Part shown: positions 22,701-34,517 of the stretch, one piece after another
Layout: each line of letters begins with the position of its first letter
Numbering within the stretch: the first letter of the stretch is position 1
Assembly (NCBI GenBank): GCA_033439265.1
Contig: JAVTVX010000004.1
Location: 14,211,701 to 14,275,700 of the forward strand
Reading direction: 5' to 3'
DNA: 64,000 nt
Origin: Dillenia suffruticosa
Taxonomy: Eukaryota > Streptophyta > Magnoliopsida > Dilleniales > Dilleniaceae
Made by a program: the position numbers and the translations under genes
Notes under the pieces: generated by a model
Told to the model about the DNA's origin: nothing
The model's input: the letters and a program-made list of their open reading frames with translations, nothing else
The model's database searches: none

Positions 22701-24439
22701 ATCACGCCAAAAACAATTTTCTATCTTTAGAGTCAATTTAATCAAATTTTTAAATTTTTTTGCCAAAAACATTTTATTTAGTTAGTGCCAATTTAATCAT
22801 TTTTGTTTTGCCAAAAACATTGGACAAGTCATGGTTTGTATTCTAAATCAATTAACGGGGTTAATGCATTTCTTGAATTAATGATGTCCTTGTATTTAAT
22901 GATTCAACGGTGTTCACTTTGTTACAATGTGGTGAGAATTATGAGTTATGAGATAAACTAATTTCAGATATATGCCAAAAAACCAAATTCCAAATAAAAT
23001 ATGCTTACAACTATTACACTTATACTATTTATAAGTGGGTGGATCAAGTGTATCATATCTCCCAAGAATACAGATGTTAACAAGTGCATCTTATCTTATA
23101 AAAATTAGGTTTTAATTAGATTTTGATGATAAAAATTTAAGTAAAAACTAAATTAAAAAATAATCAAAAAATTGCATGAAATGTGGTAACGCTAAGTTAA
23201 CAAATCCTACAAACTGCATGAAATATAATAAGTAATTTTTTGAATAACACATATGAGAAAGATATGATAAAGGCGTGGTATTAAGTATGAAAAATTGTAA
23301 GAAATTAAAAATAATGCAGGCGTGTAATGAAAAAGAGGTAGGGGACCACATTATCGATGCTATAATAAGTAGTAAGCCACATTGCCAATGCTATAATAAG
23401 TAGTAATTAAGTCGATGCTATAATAAGTATAATAAGCAGAACGGATGACCATGAGCAATGCGGGTAATGAAAAAATAGGCATAAAAAAAGTGTGAAAAAA
23501 ATAGGCGGATTTTTTTTAAATTTAGAAAATGATATATTATAAATATCTGCATGAAAGTTTCACCATCAGATTTCTCCACTGAAAACTTTTCTCCTCTAAC
23601 CATCTAAACCCTCACTTAGCAAATAAAAACTAATCACAATTTTTTTATATAGAAAAGTCACTCTGGGTTGGGTTCTAAGCATTCCATGAACAAGTTCTAC
23701 TACTACTTATAGCTGAGCATGAAGAATCACAACCATTTCAAGAACAAATTCAATCTAAACAAACTCAATCATCTAAACAAACTCAATCATCCAAAGATGT
23801 TAAATAGGTTTAAAAATAAACATAGAGGTTTAATTTTTTAGTTATTCATTTTTAATTTTTATTTTAAGTAATTATCAAAATATGGAGACTATGTGCTACT
23901 GTCAAGATGTTTTGTTCACTTTTGTCTAGTTTTAGGATAATTTTACTAATTTCATTATAGTTAGATTTCTCCAATACTAGATATACCAAATGCTATGCTG
24001 GATGCTAGATGCTGGAGTGAACATAGAACTAACCATCATTATCTTTACCATCATCATCACTATTTGACTCCATCTAAAAGGTAAAATTTTCATTTACGAT
24101 AATTCTTAACAATGTCACCATATAATAATATTCATTTCACTGTTTCTGGTGTTTTTAATGAATAGATTAACACTGAGCATTGTGGATAAAGATGTCTTCA
24201 ACTTTTGTGAGTGAACATTTTTTGTTTGAAACATTTCAAGGGACATGCAGAAGAAGATAAAGACAGTTGTGCAATCTTTTCTCTTTTTTTTTTTTGGTCT
24301 TATATGTAATTATATCAATGTATCAATCATTCTCTCATATTAATAAACCCTCATACGTTTACATTATTTTTGTAATTTTTTATTTTTCAGTCTTTTAATT
24401 TACCAATATTAATTTAAATCTGTACCATCTTAAAAGTGA
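22701..24439. other. AT-rich interior of E1, no gene seen
   Basis: Continues the 'CCAAAAACAATTTT...TTTAATCA' text at 22690-22820. There is otherwise no repeat or frame that I can name. Confidence 0.4.
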
Positions 24440-24935
24440 TAATTGATACAAGAAGTAAATTTTTCTATCACTTATGTTAACCGATGATAAAATATAGTAA
24501 CATTTTCTAACACTTGTGATAAAATGATAACCGATAATGCAAGATAGTAACTTATAGTAACACATGTGGTAACCGAGATAAATGATTGTAACTTTTCCCA
24601 ACCCTTTTCTAACCGACGATTACCAACGATAAAACTAATAATATTTATTAACATAATACAAGCAGTAACTTATACTAACAAACGTGACAACCGATGATAA
24701 AAGGTAGTGAATTTACTAACACCTGTGGTACTGATAAAATATAATAACATTTACTATGGTAACCTACGATGAAAGGTAGTAACATTCTTAATAGATGTGG
24801 TAATCGACGATAAAAGGTAGTAATATTTACCAACATATGTGCTAACTGACAATAAATAACATAACATTTCCTAACATATATAGTAACTGCCAATACAAGA
24901 TAGTAACTTTTACCAACACTTTTCTAACCGTTGAT
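24440..24935. repeat. Right subterminal motif cluster of E1
   Basis: About a dozen diverged units read 'TAGTAACATTTACTAACACATGTGGTAACCGATGATAAAAGG'-like, spaced 40-60 bases. They are in the opposite orientation to the left cluster at 14870-15180. Their position and density suggest transposase-binding sites. Confidence 0.6.
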
Positions 24936-25103
24936 ATAAATATAGGACATATTCCAATAGTGACCAAAACTGTCGAGATAGATCTATCCCGATAGGTGTA
25001 TAGCCAACTGAAGACCCATCCATTGGAAAAGATTTTGCTAATGGTTTTAATGGGTTTTGTAGATAGTTTTTGTCCATCTGGATAAGCCATTTATTTTGTA
25101 GCA

Positions 25104-25635
25104 TGAGAAGGTGTGTACCTGGTAAAGAAAAGTCTAGCATCGTAGCACATTGTGACTCTTTACCAATAGGCGGGCACCATGACATGACTCGAACAACTAC
25201 TAGGGTCCTCCAATCATGTTTCTTCTATCCTACAGTTTTTAAGGATGCACATTATTTTGTTACAAAGTTATCTCCACAAGACACGGCCATTGACTAATAT
25301 TTTAAAAGTTGAAATATCTGATATTTGGGAAATAGATTTCATAGATCTTTTGTCTCCTTGTACACTTACATCTATATACTAGTTGTGGTCGATTATGTTT
25401 CCAAATGGGTGGAAACTATTTCAATGCTAACTAACAATATTAACATTGTTTGTGAGTTTGTGAGGAAGCACATTTTTGTTAGGTTTGGAAATCCTAGAGC
25501 CATCATTAGTGATAGATGCACACACTTCTATAATCGTCAATTTGTGACCATGTTGCATAGGGATGGTATGAAGCATAAGGTGGCTACATTCTATCATCCT
25601 CAAACAAGTAGATAAGTCAAGGTACTCTTGTGGAA
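25104..25635 (+). pseudogene. Ty3/gypsy integrase fragment, continuation of 13340-14100
   Basis: It begins in the zinc-finger region (RRCVPGKE...HCDSLPIGGHH) and passes through KVLQ-like text and a stop-rich stretch. It continues into the catalytic core: VVDYVSKWVE, then RFGNPRAIISD, then FYHPQTS. The second catalytic Asp (IISD) is kept. The glycine-threonine of the usual ISDxGTHF is altered, and the zinc-finger cysteine pair is lost. An in-frame stop follows HPQTSR. The residues directly join those at 14100 once the CACTA insertion is removed. Non-functional. Confidence 0.87.
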
Positions 25636-26144
25636 ACAATATCTATTTTACTACTTAATTATTTATTTGAGCGATTCGTACCACTACAAAAAAATAGCCT
25701 TTTAGCCACAAATTTTAACGACGAAAATTAAAAAAAAAATTCATTGCTAAAAACACTAGCGACGAAAAATTTTTCGTCGCTAATAACGTGTCGCAAAAAT
25801 TTAGCGACGAAAATTAGAAATCCGTCGTTAAATTTAGCGACGAAAATCTGAAATCCGTCTTTAAATTTAGCGACAAATAATTTTTCATCGCTAAAATTTG
25901 TTACACAATTTAGCGACGAATAATTTTTCGTCGCTAAATTAGCGACATAAAAAAATCCGTTGCTAAATTTAGCAACGAAAATCTAAAATTCGTCGCTAAA
26001 TTTAGTGACAGATAATTTTAGTCGCTAAAATCTATCGTTAATTTAGGTTAAAAAAAGTCTGTCGAAAAATTATTTGTTCCTAATTTAGCGACGAATAAAA
26101 AACTCCATCACTAAATTAGCAACGGATTTGGAATCCGTCGCTGA

Positions 26145-26393
26145 TTCCAAATGCCCTACCCACGAGCCAGCACTAGCCTGGAGCCACGTGCCTGGACAAG
26201 CCCCGCCCACCCCCACCCACCTGAGCCAGCACCAACCTACAACCTGCCCGCCCGCCCGAGCCAGCACCCCCACTCCAGCTCTCCTCACTTAATTGCTGGA
26301 AAATGCCGCTTTGCCTCCTATCTCCACCGTGGTTCGAACTCCTGCACACCTGCACCTGCACGCACACGCATAAACCTGTAAACCACCAAGCCA
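26145..26393 (-). other. tRNA-like segment C with GC-rich block in E2
   Basis: On the minus strand TGGCTTGGTGG (complement of 26383-26393) resembles an A-box, and GAGTTCGAACC (complement of 26331-26341) matches the B-box consensus closely. A short bridge (GGCATTTTCCAGCAATTAAG) follows, then a GC-rich block of GCTGGCTCGGGCGGG words (26145-26290) up to the subterminal palindromes. Confidence 0.5.
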
Positions 26394-27005
26394 AATAAAT
26401 TATATGATATAATTTTTTTTTTACTTATTATCTTTCCTTCACATTTTTCTAATAATAATAAAATAATATATAATAACAATTTAAAATAATAAATATAATA
26501 ACTTTTTTTATTTAAACCACCAACCTAAAATAATATTAATTAAAAATAATAAATATGATAATTTTTAATAAAATAAAAAATAATAAAATACTAATTTAAA
26601 ATAAAATAATAAATTAATTAAAAAATATATTAATATTATATTTTGTTTTCTTCTGTTTTTCTTTTATTTTATTATTTTTTTCATTTTTATTTTATTTTTT
26701 TACTCCATAGTTAAAAATGGATTATGGGATCTTAATAATATAAAATTATAATTATCAATAAATTATAATATAATAATAATTTAAAAACTCTATATATTTA
26801 ATCACAAAATATTTTTATTCGTTTGAATATATAAGAAATTTCAATATAATTATTATATATAAGAAATTTTAATAATGAGAACAGAAAGAGAAAAAAAACA
26901 AAAATAGAGATGAGAGTAAGAGGAAGGAAAAAAAAAAGTGAGAATAGAAAACAAATAAGGAGGAAGAAAGCAAAAAAAAAATATATGATCACACAACATT
27001 AAGTG

Positions 27006-27285
27006 GTAGTGCAGTGGTGACATGTCTTTTGTTCAAATACGAGATCCAAGCTTCGAATTTCTTCAAAAACATTTAGCATTTTATTTAGCATTAAAACAAT
27101 GAAGGGCGGGCGCCCGTGCAGGCATGCGCGGGCGCCCAGGGATGCGGGCATGCGCTGGCGCCTAGGCAGGCACGCACAGGCACATGCCCCTGCCTAGGCC
27201 AGGCGCCTATGCGGGCATGCGCACGCGCCTGCCTGTGCCCGGCTTGCGCCCCTACCTACGCCTGGCGCCCAGCATATCCGAATTA
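27006..27285 (+). other. tRNA-like segment B with GC-rich block in E2
   Basis: TAGTGCAGTGG (27008-27018) resembles an A-box. GTTCAAATAC (27031) and GCTTCGAATTTC (27050-27061) are two B-box-like sequences; the second has the usual spacing. AACATTTAGCATTTT follows, then a GC-rich block (27098-27285) of GGGCGCC, GCATGCGC and GCCTAGGC palindromes. Confidence 0.4.
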
Positions 27286-28207
27286 ATATTTAATTAAAAA
27301 TTTTGTATTCTTGAATAAAACAATATAAATAAAATAAAAGTTATCATTACAATAATAAAAAATATTAAATAAACAAAAAAGAAAAAAATAATAAATAAAT
27401 TAATATATATATAATTTAAATAAAATAAAATATATGGTTTTTTTTAAGAACTAAATAATATTATTCTTTTAAAAAAATGAAATATAATATAATAAAATAA
27501 AATGTAAATTAAAATATTATAATATGATTTGTTAATATAAATTAATAAAATAAAATAAAAATAAAATAAAATTCTAATTAAAAAAAGATTAAATTCAGCC
27601 ACGGATTTGGAATCTGTCGTTGAAACAGTGATAGATTTGGAAATCCGTCGCTGAAACAGCAACGGATTTTAATCCGTCGCTAAATTACCACCGGATAATA
27701 TTTCATCATTGCTAAATTAATTTTTTAATTTAAATATTATATTAATATTTTATTTTATTTAATTATATATAAAAAATTTAGCGACGGAAAACAAATCCGT
27801 CGCTAAATTAATTTTTAACTTAAATATAACATATTAATAAAATAAAAAGAAAAATAGAAAAAATAAAATTTTATTTAAAAAAGATTAAATTTTGTGACGG
27901 ATTTTAAATCCATGGTAAAATTTAGCCACGAAATATTATTCGTCGCTAATTAGCGACGAAATTTGCAATGAAAAATTTTTTATCGTCGATTAGCGACGAA
28001 TTTAGTCACGAAAATTTTTTTGTCACTAATTAGCGTCAAATTTAGTTACGAATGATGTGTCCGTCGCTAATTTAGCCACGACTTCATTTTCGTCGTAAAT
28101 TTTGTGACAAATTAGCGACGAAAAAGTTTTTATTGCTAAATTCGTCACAAAATGGCGACATTTTTTCCGTCGCGAAAATCCGTAACTAAACCGTTTTTTT
28201 TGTAGTG

Positions 28208-28692
28208 TACACTTGCGGATTTCCATACCAATTCCCCAATTGCCAGCTATGCCAGATTACTTCCTAAAGAGTCATATATGTTTAAGGAATGCCGACCCAA
28301 TGGTGGTGGTTCCCATTCGATGAGTAGTCTTTGTTAGGAATTTTGGTGGATTTTTTTTTCCTTAATAGACTCAAGAATCTCTAACCATGTTAAGGGCTAT
28401 TTATAAGATGGTTTAGCTAGTGGGACAAAGAACAAATTCAAATGCTACTTTATCTTTAAAATACCAAATTGCAAACAAAATATAGACAAATTAGAACTGA
28501 CGAAAAATGTGAATTGAAAAGAAGCATATGGGAAGTGCAGAGTGTGAAGAATGGTTCACATGAAATCGGTACTTGTGTTGTGTGTGTCTGAAATGGTCCA
28601 CCTTTTGAGCCAACATTACAATTGTACTCCCCGTCTTCCACCCTAACAAATCTCATGCCATTATTATAATATTACAAACACTCTTGCACGTA
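28208..28692. repeat. Duplicated segment R, interrupted copy (right part)
   Basis: Matches 3125-3560. The left part of this copy is 25628-25681, separated by E2. It is cut off at 28692 by the start of CACTA element E3, so its full length is not known. Confidence 0.75.
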
Positions 28693-29330
28693 CACTACAA
28701 AAAAAACACAGTTTTAGCGATGAATTTTTTTCGTAGCCATTTCGTAATGGATTTAACGACGAAAAATTTTTTTGTCGCTATTTTGTAACGAAATTAGCGA
28801 CAAAAAATTATTCGTGGTTAAATTAGTAACAGATACATTATTCGTTGCTAGATTTATCGCTAATTGGCGACAAAAAATTTTTCGTGATTAAATTCGTTGC
28901 TAATTGGCAACGAAAAAATTTTCGTTGTAAAATTTGCCACTATTTAGCGAGGAATAGAATTTTTGTGGCTAAATTTTGCCTTGAATACTGTTATCCGTTG
29001 CTAAATTTAGCGAAGAAAATATTTCGTAGCGAAATTCGTTCCCAAATTTAGCGACAAAATATTTTCATGGGAAATTTTGTCATAAATTAGTTACAAAAAT
29101 TTTTCATCGCTAAATTTGTCGCTAATTAGTTACAAAAAAATATTTGTCACAAAATTTAGCTACAAACTTCAAAATTCATGACTAAATTTATCTCTAATTA
29201 GCCATGAAAAAATATTCCTGGCAAAATTTGTTGCTAATTAGTCATCAAAAAATTTTTCTAGCTAAATTCATCACAATTTATCACCGGTATTTCAAAATTT
29301 ATGGCTAATTTCAAAAGAAATTTTCTTCTA
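28693..29330. repeat. Left subterminal repeats of E3
   Basis: Degenerate GCGACGAAAAATTTTTCGT and AAATTCGTNGCTAATT motifs occur every 20-40 bases. They match the right end of E5 in inverted orientation, including the rare word TAGTAACAGATACATTATT. Confidence 0.75.
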
Positions 29331-30149
29331 TACTCTATTAAGAAATATTTTTCACATTACATCTGTTTTTAACATATTTTAAATAACGAAATCAAATTAA
29401 ATTGATAGTGAATATTACAATTCTTACCAATTTGACAATTTTAAAAAATAAATAATTTTACCAATCTGTAACAAATAATTTTTAATTAGTCGCGGCTGTT
29501 GAGATCACCATTCGTGTGTTTTTGTCTTCTACTTCTACTCGCCTTTCTCATATAATTCAATAGTTTTTGAAAGTTCAATTGTTCATGTTCAATCGTTACT
29601 ATCATCAGCAATGAATATAATAGATCATACAACACATTCGACAATCTATCGCGTCTGGTAAGTAGATCAAACAGTAATTTTTGGAGGATGACGGCAGTGA
29701 GACGGATGACTACAGATAGGCAACTATCCATTTATCGACTATTCTATAGTTTCAAAAAAATAAAAGAAATATAAAAGAATTATAAAATAATAAAATAAAA
29801 TAAAAAATGTTAATTTAAAAAAAAAAGATCATAAAATAATCTTTTAGGATTTTGAAATTTGTTTCTAAGATAATTTTTTTAATTAACATTTTATATTTTG
29901 TAATTTTTGAATTTATATTAACTAATCATATTTATTCTTGTATAATATTTTAAATTAGTATTTTATTTTACAATTTTTTGAAAAATAATATTATTATTTT
30001 TTAAATATTTTATTATTTTGGGATGAATTTAGTGACAACTTGTAATCCATCGATAAGTTTAGTGGACTACTAGAAGGTTTAAAAAAAAAAAAGAGAAAAA
30101 ATAATAAAATAGAAGAAACAAATAATAAAATAAAATAGAAAATCCCAAA

Positions 30150-30660
30150 AAAAGGGGAAAAAATTTAGTGGCGGAATCTGGAATCCGTCGCTAATTTGGC
30201 GACGGAGGATGGAATCTGTTGCCAATTTGGCGACGGAAATGCATAACCGTCGCCAACTTAGTGATGAATATGATTGTCCGTCGCCAATTTAGCGACGAAA
30301 ATTGTTTCCCGTCGCTAACTTAGCGACGGTTATGATTGTTCGTCGCCAATTTGGCGATGGGAATGCTTTGCCATCGCTAACTTAGAGACGGAAATATGAT
30401 TCTGTCATTAACTTAGCTATGGTTAGAAGTTTCCGTCGCTAAGTTTGTACTCACGTCCAACTACTCTGTGGTTTAAATAAAAAAAAATTAATGTTTGTGT
30501 AATTAATAATCAGATAATATAGAAAAAGAAAGTTAGCGACGGATATGACATTCTGTCACCAACCTGGTGATGGATATGTGGTTCCGTCGCTAACTTGGCG
30601 ATGGTATAAAGTATCTGTCACCAAGTTAGTGACGGATGCTTCGTCTGTTGCTAACCTGGG
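30150..30660. repeat. Internal GCGACGG/CCGTCGC motif cluster of E3
   Basis: Units of the form 'GGCGACGGAAATGNNTNNCCGTCGC(T/C)AA(C/T)TT(A/G)' repeat about every 35-40 bases. A short AT-rich gap at 30450-30530 interrupts them. They lie just before the CT-rich presumed leader of the transposase gene, the same relative position as the hairpin arrays in E4. Confidence 0.7.
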
Positions 30661-33127
30661 TCTTATCTATTTCACACTTAGTCATTTTTCTCACATTCTC
30701 TCATATCTCGCACCTTGCTCCCACACAGTCACTCTCTCCTTCTGTCTCTCGAATCTTCATCTTTCTCCCGATCATCATCCACGATTCAAGTTTTTGTGTA
30801 GCACAAGGGCATGTGCAAAGCTAGATTTTAGTCCTCTAACAGCCAAATTTCAGACCTAGGGTAGATGGATTTTGTATCTTCTTCGTTAGGGTTTAGGCCG
30901 TCTGTTTGAATCTTGGTTAGTTTTTGAAATCTCTTCGAAACCTAAGCATTCTCGAAACATTATTTATCTTTTACAAGTATCACAGTCGATTGATTTAGTT
31001 GGAAACACCGGAAGTGTCGGGCTGCCATAGTGAGTTCATACTCTTCTTCCTTGGACTTTCTCTTGATTTCTTCATACTCTTTTACAAGTACATCATGATC
31101 TGTTGTTACTGGATTCGAATGAGTTAGCTTTCCTCTTAACTTGTGATGTTCTATGCTGTAGTTGTTTATTATGATTTTGATTTGGTTCAATTCTATATAG
31201 ATTTATATGATATAACATCAATTTTTTCTCTTTGTTGGAGTCACGCACGAATCTAGTTTCTTTTTTATTATGCCTAATATAGTAATGCCTCTTTCCTCCC
31301 TCACGACCCTCCCTCCTCTCTCCTCCTTCTCCAAATCTCTCCAAATCCAAACCCTAAGCCTTAATCCCCACCTCGGTTCATCTCTCTCTCTTTGAAACCC
31401 TAGACTTTTCTCTATCAACTGCCTCTTCTTCAATATGCAGGTACTTTTCACCCATCTCTCTCTCTTTCTCTGTGTAAGATTGATTCAAGTTGCTAGTAGC
31501 GAGTAATTTGGGTTATAGAAATTGCAGTTTCGTGAATTTTATGTTATGGAACAATTGTTTGACATGGATTTAATTTTGATAACTATTCCTTGTTTTTGGG
31601 CCTCTGAAGTATCTGCCTTTTGGAGTATGGATTGATCACCTTGCTGCTATGTATTTTATTCTTTGATTGGTGGGTCATAAGATTTTTTTTAAGGAGTAAA
31701 AATGTAGATTTAAAAAAAAAATAAAATTGTAAAATTTTTAAATTAATGGGCATAAAGCAGTTTTTATTTTCAATTAATATGTCAGTTGATGCAACTTTTT
31801 TTTTTGTTTTGGCAAATAGATTGCACCATAACCCAGTATAAGTTCTTTATACCACTGCAGGGATATTTCAGAAGCCTCTACTTGCTTTCCTTTTTTTTTT
31901 TTTAACCACAACACATTATAAGTTCTCTGTCACACCCATTAGGGTACCTTAAAAATCTGAAATATAATTTTGCTATAATAGTGCAACAAGCACCTTTATA
32001 AAGGTTAGCCATCCCCATGAGTTGGTGTAAAAAATGAAAAGCAATACTTCTATTTTAAAGATGATGTAAGAAGCTACATCACATGATCTTCTATATTCTA
32101 TTCATACTCATTAAATTTTTGAAAACCTAGCTCAAGAGGGAACAATCAAATTGGTCTACCTTGATTAAATATTTTTATAAGGTAAATTAAAAAGATACTA
32201 AAGTTTCTGAATGTTTGTTTACAAAAATGAAAAGTTGGATGTGATGACGCAAGTAAGGCATATTTGGGAACGCGTTTCTTCAAAACCCAAAAACCCATTG
32301 GTGGTGGGGGGAGAGAGAGAGGGGGGAGGGAAAACAAACTTTCATTGGATCAAAGGCGTGGTAGCATAAAGCACTTTGGGGGCTGGAAATGTCAGTTCCA
32401 TTTCTTGCTGGTCTTATGTCTCAGCTCTCAATGCATTTGAAAGGAATCTGACCCTCGTCTCTTTGTCTAGAATTTTGATGGCATCATCCTCATCCCCTCT
32501 TTTTTTCTCATTACACCCTTTTAGCTAAATTGCTCGTATATTCTTTGATCAAGTTAATGTCATATCTTGAACTGAGGGTTGATTAACTATAAGCTATACA
32601 TTAAATTCAAAAAAATGAACATTCCAACTCTCTTTGAGGCGTCCACTTGATCTTTTATCCTACCAGCAGCATCAAAACTTAAGCAAAATAACTATAAGCA
32701 ACCTTACGATATTTTCGATCACACTTTTGTTTCGCACGAACAATGAACACCAATGGTAGTTGGAGTTCCTAATTCTTTTTTTCCCTTCATTATTTGTATA
32801 AGCTCAAACTTTTTACAAGATTATTCTCTGATGTTTGTCAATTTTTTGATTGTGTTTTTGAATCTCTCTCTCTATATAGTATTTCAACTGTTATAATTTA
32901 CTTTTTACACTCCACCAAACATGCCATTCATTTTTCATGTATTGTCCATATCAAACATGCTTTGCAAAATTATTATGTCCTCTGAAGTACCACCCTAATT
33001 CATTAAGTTGGTGTCAATATATATCTCTGTTGAAGACTTTTTCATGTGTGTTGAAGTTTTTTAAAGATTTTTAATTCATATAAGTATTTTTGCCTTACTT
33101 AAAGATTTTGTTTGTTGAATTTGTGAG
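30661..33127 (+). other. Probable leader and intron region of the E3 transposase gene
   Basis: 30661-30830 and 31280-31440 are CT-rich, with 'ACCCTAAGCC' and 'AACCCTAGACTTTTC' text typical of plant 5' leaders. ATGCAG at 31435 is followed by GTACTT, a possible splice donor. From 31450 to 33127 the DNA is AT-rich with no recognised coding sequence. It could be intron, or could include unrelated insertions. Confidence 0.35.
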
Positions 33128-34500
33128 CACAGAAAATGCAAAGTGATTGAGTTTGGATGTATAATAAGAACTTACCTTAACGTCGAGGATTAACCAATGC
33201 GTATTGTATTGGGTTGGAACAATTTTTGGATTTTGCTATTAGTAAAATTGAGTTCATGGATGGAAATAAGTTAAGGTGTCCATATAGAAAGTGTAGTAAT
33301 GACAAGTTTTATGTGTCTGATAAAGTTAGGGAACATCTTTGTAAATTTGGTTTTACTTTAAATTACTATAATTGGAATTGTCGTGGTGAACCCTTTATAG
33401 CTAACGAAGGATATCAAAGAAGTAGACATTTTTAAGTTAGAGGAGGTTATAATTACAACCTGTTAAACCCATATCAGAGAATGGTAATTGATGCAACTGG
33501 TGAGAATTTTGTCTTCTAATAGAACCATGCAAGTACTAGTTCTCCTTCAATATTTGAACAAGTGCATAGTAGTTATGCATTACCATTGGAAGAGGTAGAA
33601 GGAACAAGTGTTGATGAGAATGCAAATAATGAGACTTCTTATAATAATGAGTTTCAAAAAGTGTTGAAAGCTGCAGATGAACCTTTGTGGGCAGGTTGTG
33701 ATAGTTACATGAAGTTATCAGTGATGGCAAGACTGTTAAATATCAAGATAGAGTATAATGTGTCGGAGGACTACTTCAACGATTTTATTCAAGTGATTCG
33801 AGAAATATTACCTCGTGATCACATAATGCCAAGTGATTTATGTGATATGAAAAAGTTAGTCAAAGACTTAAGTCTTTCAGTCATAAGAATTGATGTATGT
33901 AGACGGGTTTGTATGTTATATTGGAGGGATGATGAAAATGCAGAATTTTGTAAATTTTGTAACGAATGTAGGTACAAGAGTAGTAAGAGAACGGGTTGTA
34001 ACAAACGTAAACCATACAAGCAAATGCTTTATTTGCCCTTAACCCCCCGATTGAAAAGGCTTTATGCATCTAAGGCCATTGCTGAACATGACTTGGCATG
34101 CAAACCATGAAACAGAAGATGCTGTAACATGTCATCCTTCTGATGTAGAGGCATGGAAACATTTTGATAAAACATATCATGAGTTTGCAAAAGAGTCTCG
34201 AAACATTCGATTTGGGCTTTGTGCTGATGGCTTTGCTCCCTTTTGCAAATCGGGAAAAACTTATTCATGTTGGCGAGTTATCTTGACTCTATACAATTTC
34301 CCCCCTAGTATGTGTATGAAGACGGCATATATGTTTCTAACATTAATTGTTCTTGGGCCGCAAAATCCAAAAAAGTTGATAGATATTTATATGCAATCAC
34401 TGATTACGGAGTTAAAACAACTGTGAGATGCATGTGTTCCAAAATATGATGTCCACACTGATGAGAGCTTTGTAATGAAGGCTGCTCTTCTTTGGACGAT
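33128..34500 (+). pseudogene. Broken TNP2-like CACTA transposase
   Basis: Collinear with the intact transposase at 42447 onward, from the WMY...L start through the zinc-binding N-terminal domain (LRCPYRKCSN) into the catalytic region (GLCADGFAPF). Damage includes an early stop (TAA near 33180), stops near 33433 and 33518, a frameshift near 34070 and a TGA near 34424. The match ends at about 34500, before the second catalytic aspartate, so more than half of the protein is missing. Several residues differ from the intact copy throughout, so it belongs to a related but distinct family member. Confidence 0.88.
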
Positions 34501-34517
34501 AATGAAGGCTGCTCTTC
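34474..34517. repeat. 17-bp direct repeat at the transposase break
   Basis: AATGAAGGCTGCTCTTC occurs at 34474-34490 and again at 34501-34517. The first copy is transposase sequence; after the second the sequence is unrelated. It looks like filler DNA or a slippage product at the breakpoint. Confidence 0.8.

Larger units (their letters stand above)
14101..25103. mobile_element. 11-kb non-coding CACTA-type element (E1) inside gypsy pol
   Basis: The left end is CACTACAAAATAAA. The right end, read on the opposite strand, is TGCTACAAAATAAA, so 12 bases of the terminal repeat are identical and the first two have changed. TGA flanks both sides (14098-14100 and 25104-25106), the 3-bp duplication expected for CACTA elements. 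Removing the element and one TGA restores the gypsy reading frame. Subterminal zones carry repeated GTAACATTTACTAACA-like motifs in opposite orientation. No transposase or other coding sequence is visible. The interior holds direct and inverted duplications, GC-rich islands and a tRNA-like segment. It would depend on another element for movement. Confidence 0.8.
25682..28207. mobile_element. 2.5-kb non-autonomous CACTA element (E2)
   Basis: Both ends are CACTACAAAAAAA in inverted orientation (right end TTTTTTTGTAGTG). They are flanked by perfect TAC duplications (25679-25681 and 28208-28210). Both subterminal zones (25700-26140 and 27590-28190) are filled with AGCGACGAAAATTTTTCGTCGCT-type palindromes. 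The interior has two tRNA-like/GC-rich modules and long AT-rich tracts but no coding sequence. It interrupts repeat R, whose other copy (3075-3560) is uninterrupted at the same point. Confidence 0.93.
28693..34500 (+). mobile_element. 5' part of an old coding CACTA element (E3)
   Basis: The 5' end CACTACAAAAAAAACACAG is followed by about 640 bases of diverged GCGACGAAA/TTCGTCGC motifs. Further in are a second motif cluster (30150-30660), a CT-rich leader-like stretch (30660-31440) and a broken TNP2-like gene (33128-34500). The first 1.07 kb is the reverse complement of the right half of E5 (53330-54330), so they share a family. No 3' terminal repeat was found: the element is cut at about 34500. 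The base triplet before it is GTA, but no matching duplication is available. Confidence 0.7.

Noticed and set aside
24955-24975. Right end of the 11-kb element at AATAGTG followed by ACC (about 24964)
   Set aside because: The following triplet does not match the left TGA duplication and the gypsy frame is not restored there. The end at 25103 satisfies both.
24842-25185. Minus-strand frames across the right end of the 11-kb element
   Set aside because: They run across the element boundary and into antisense gypsy integrase, so they are chance frames.
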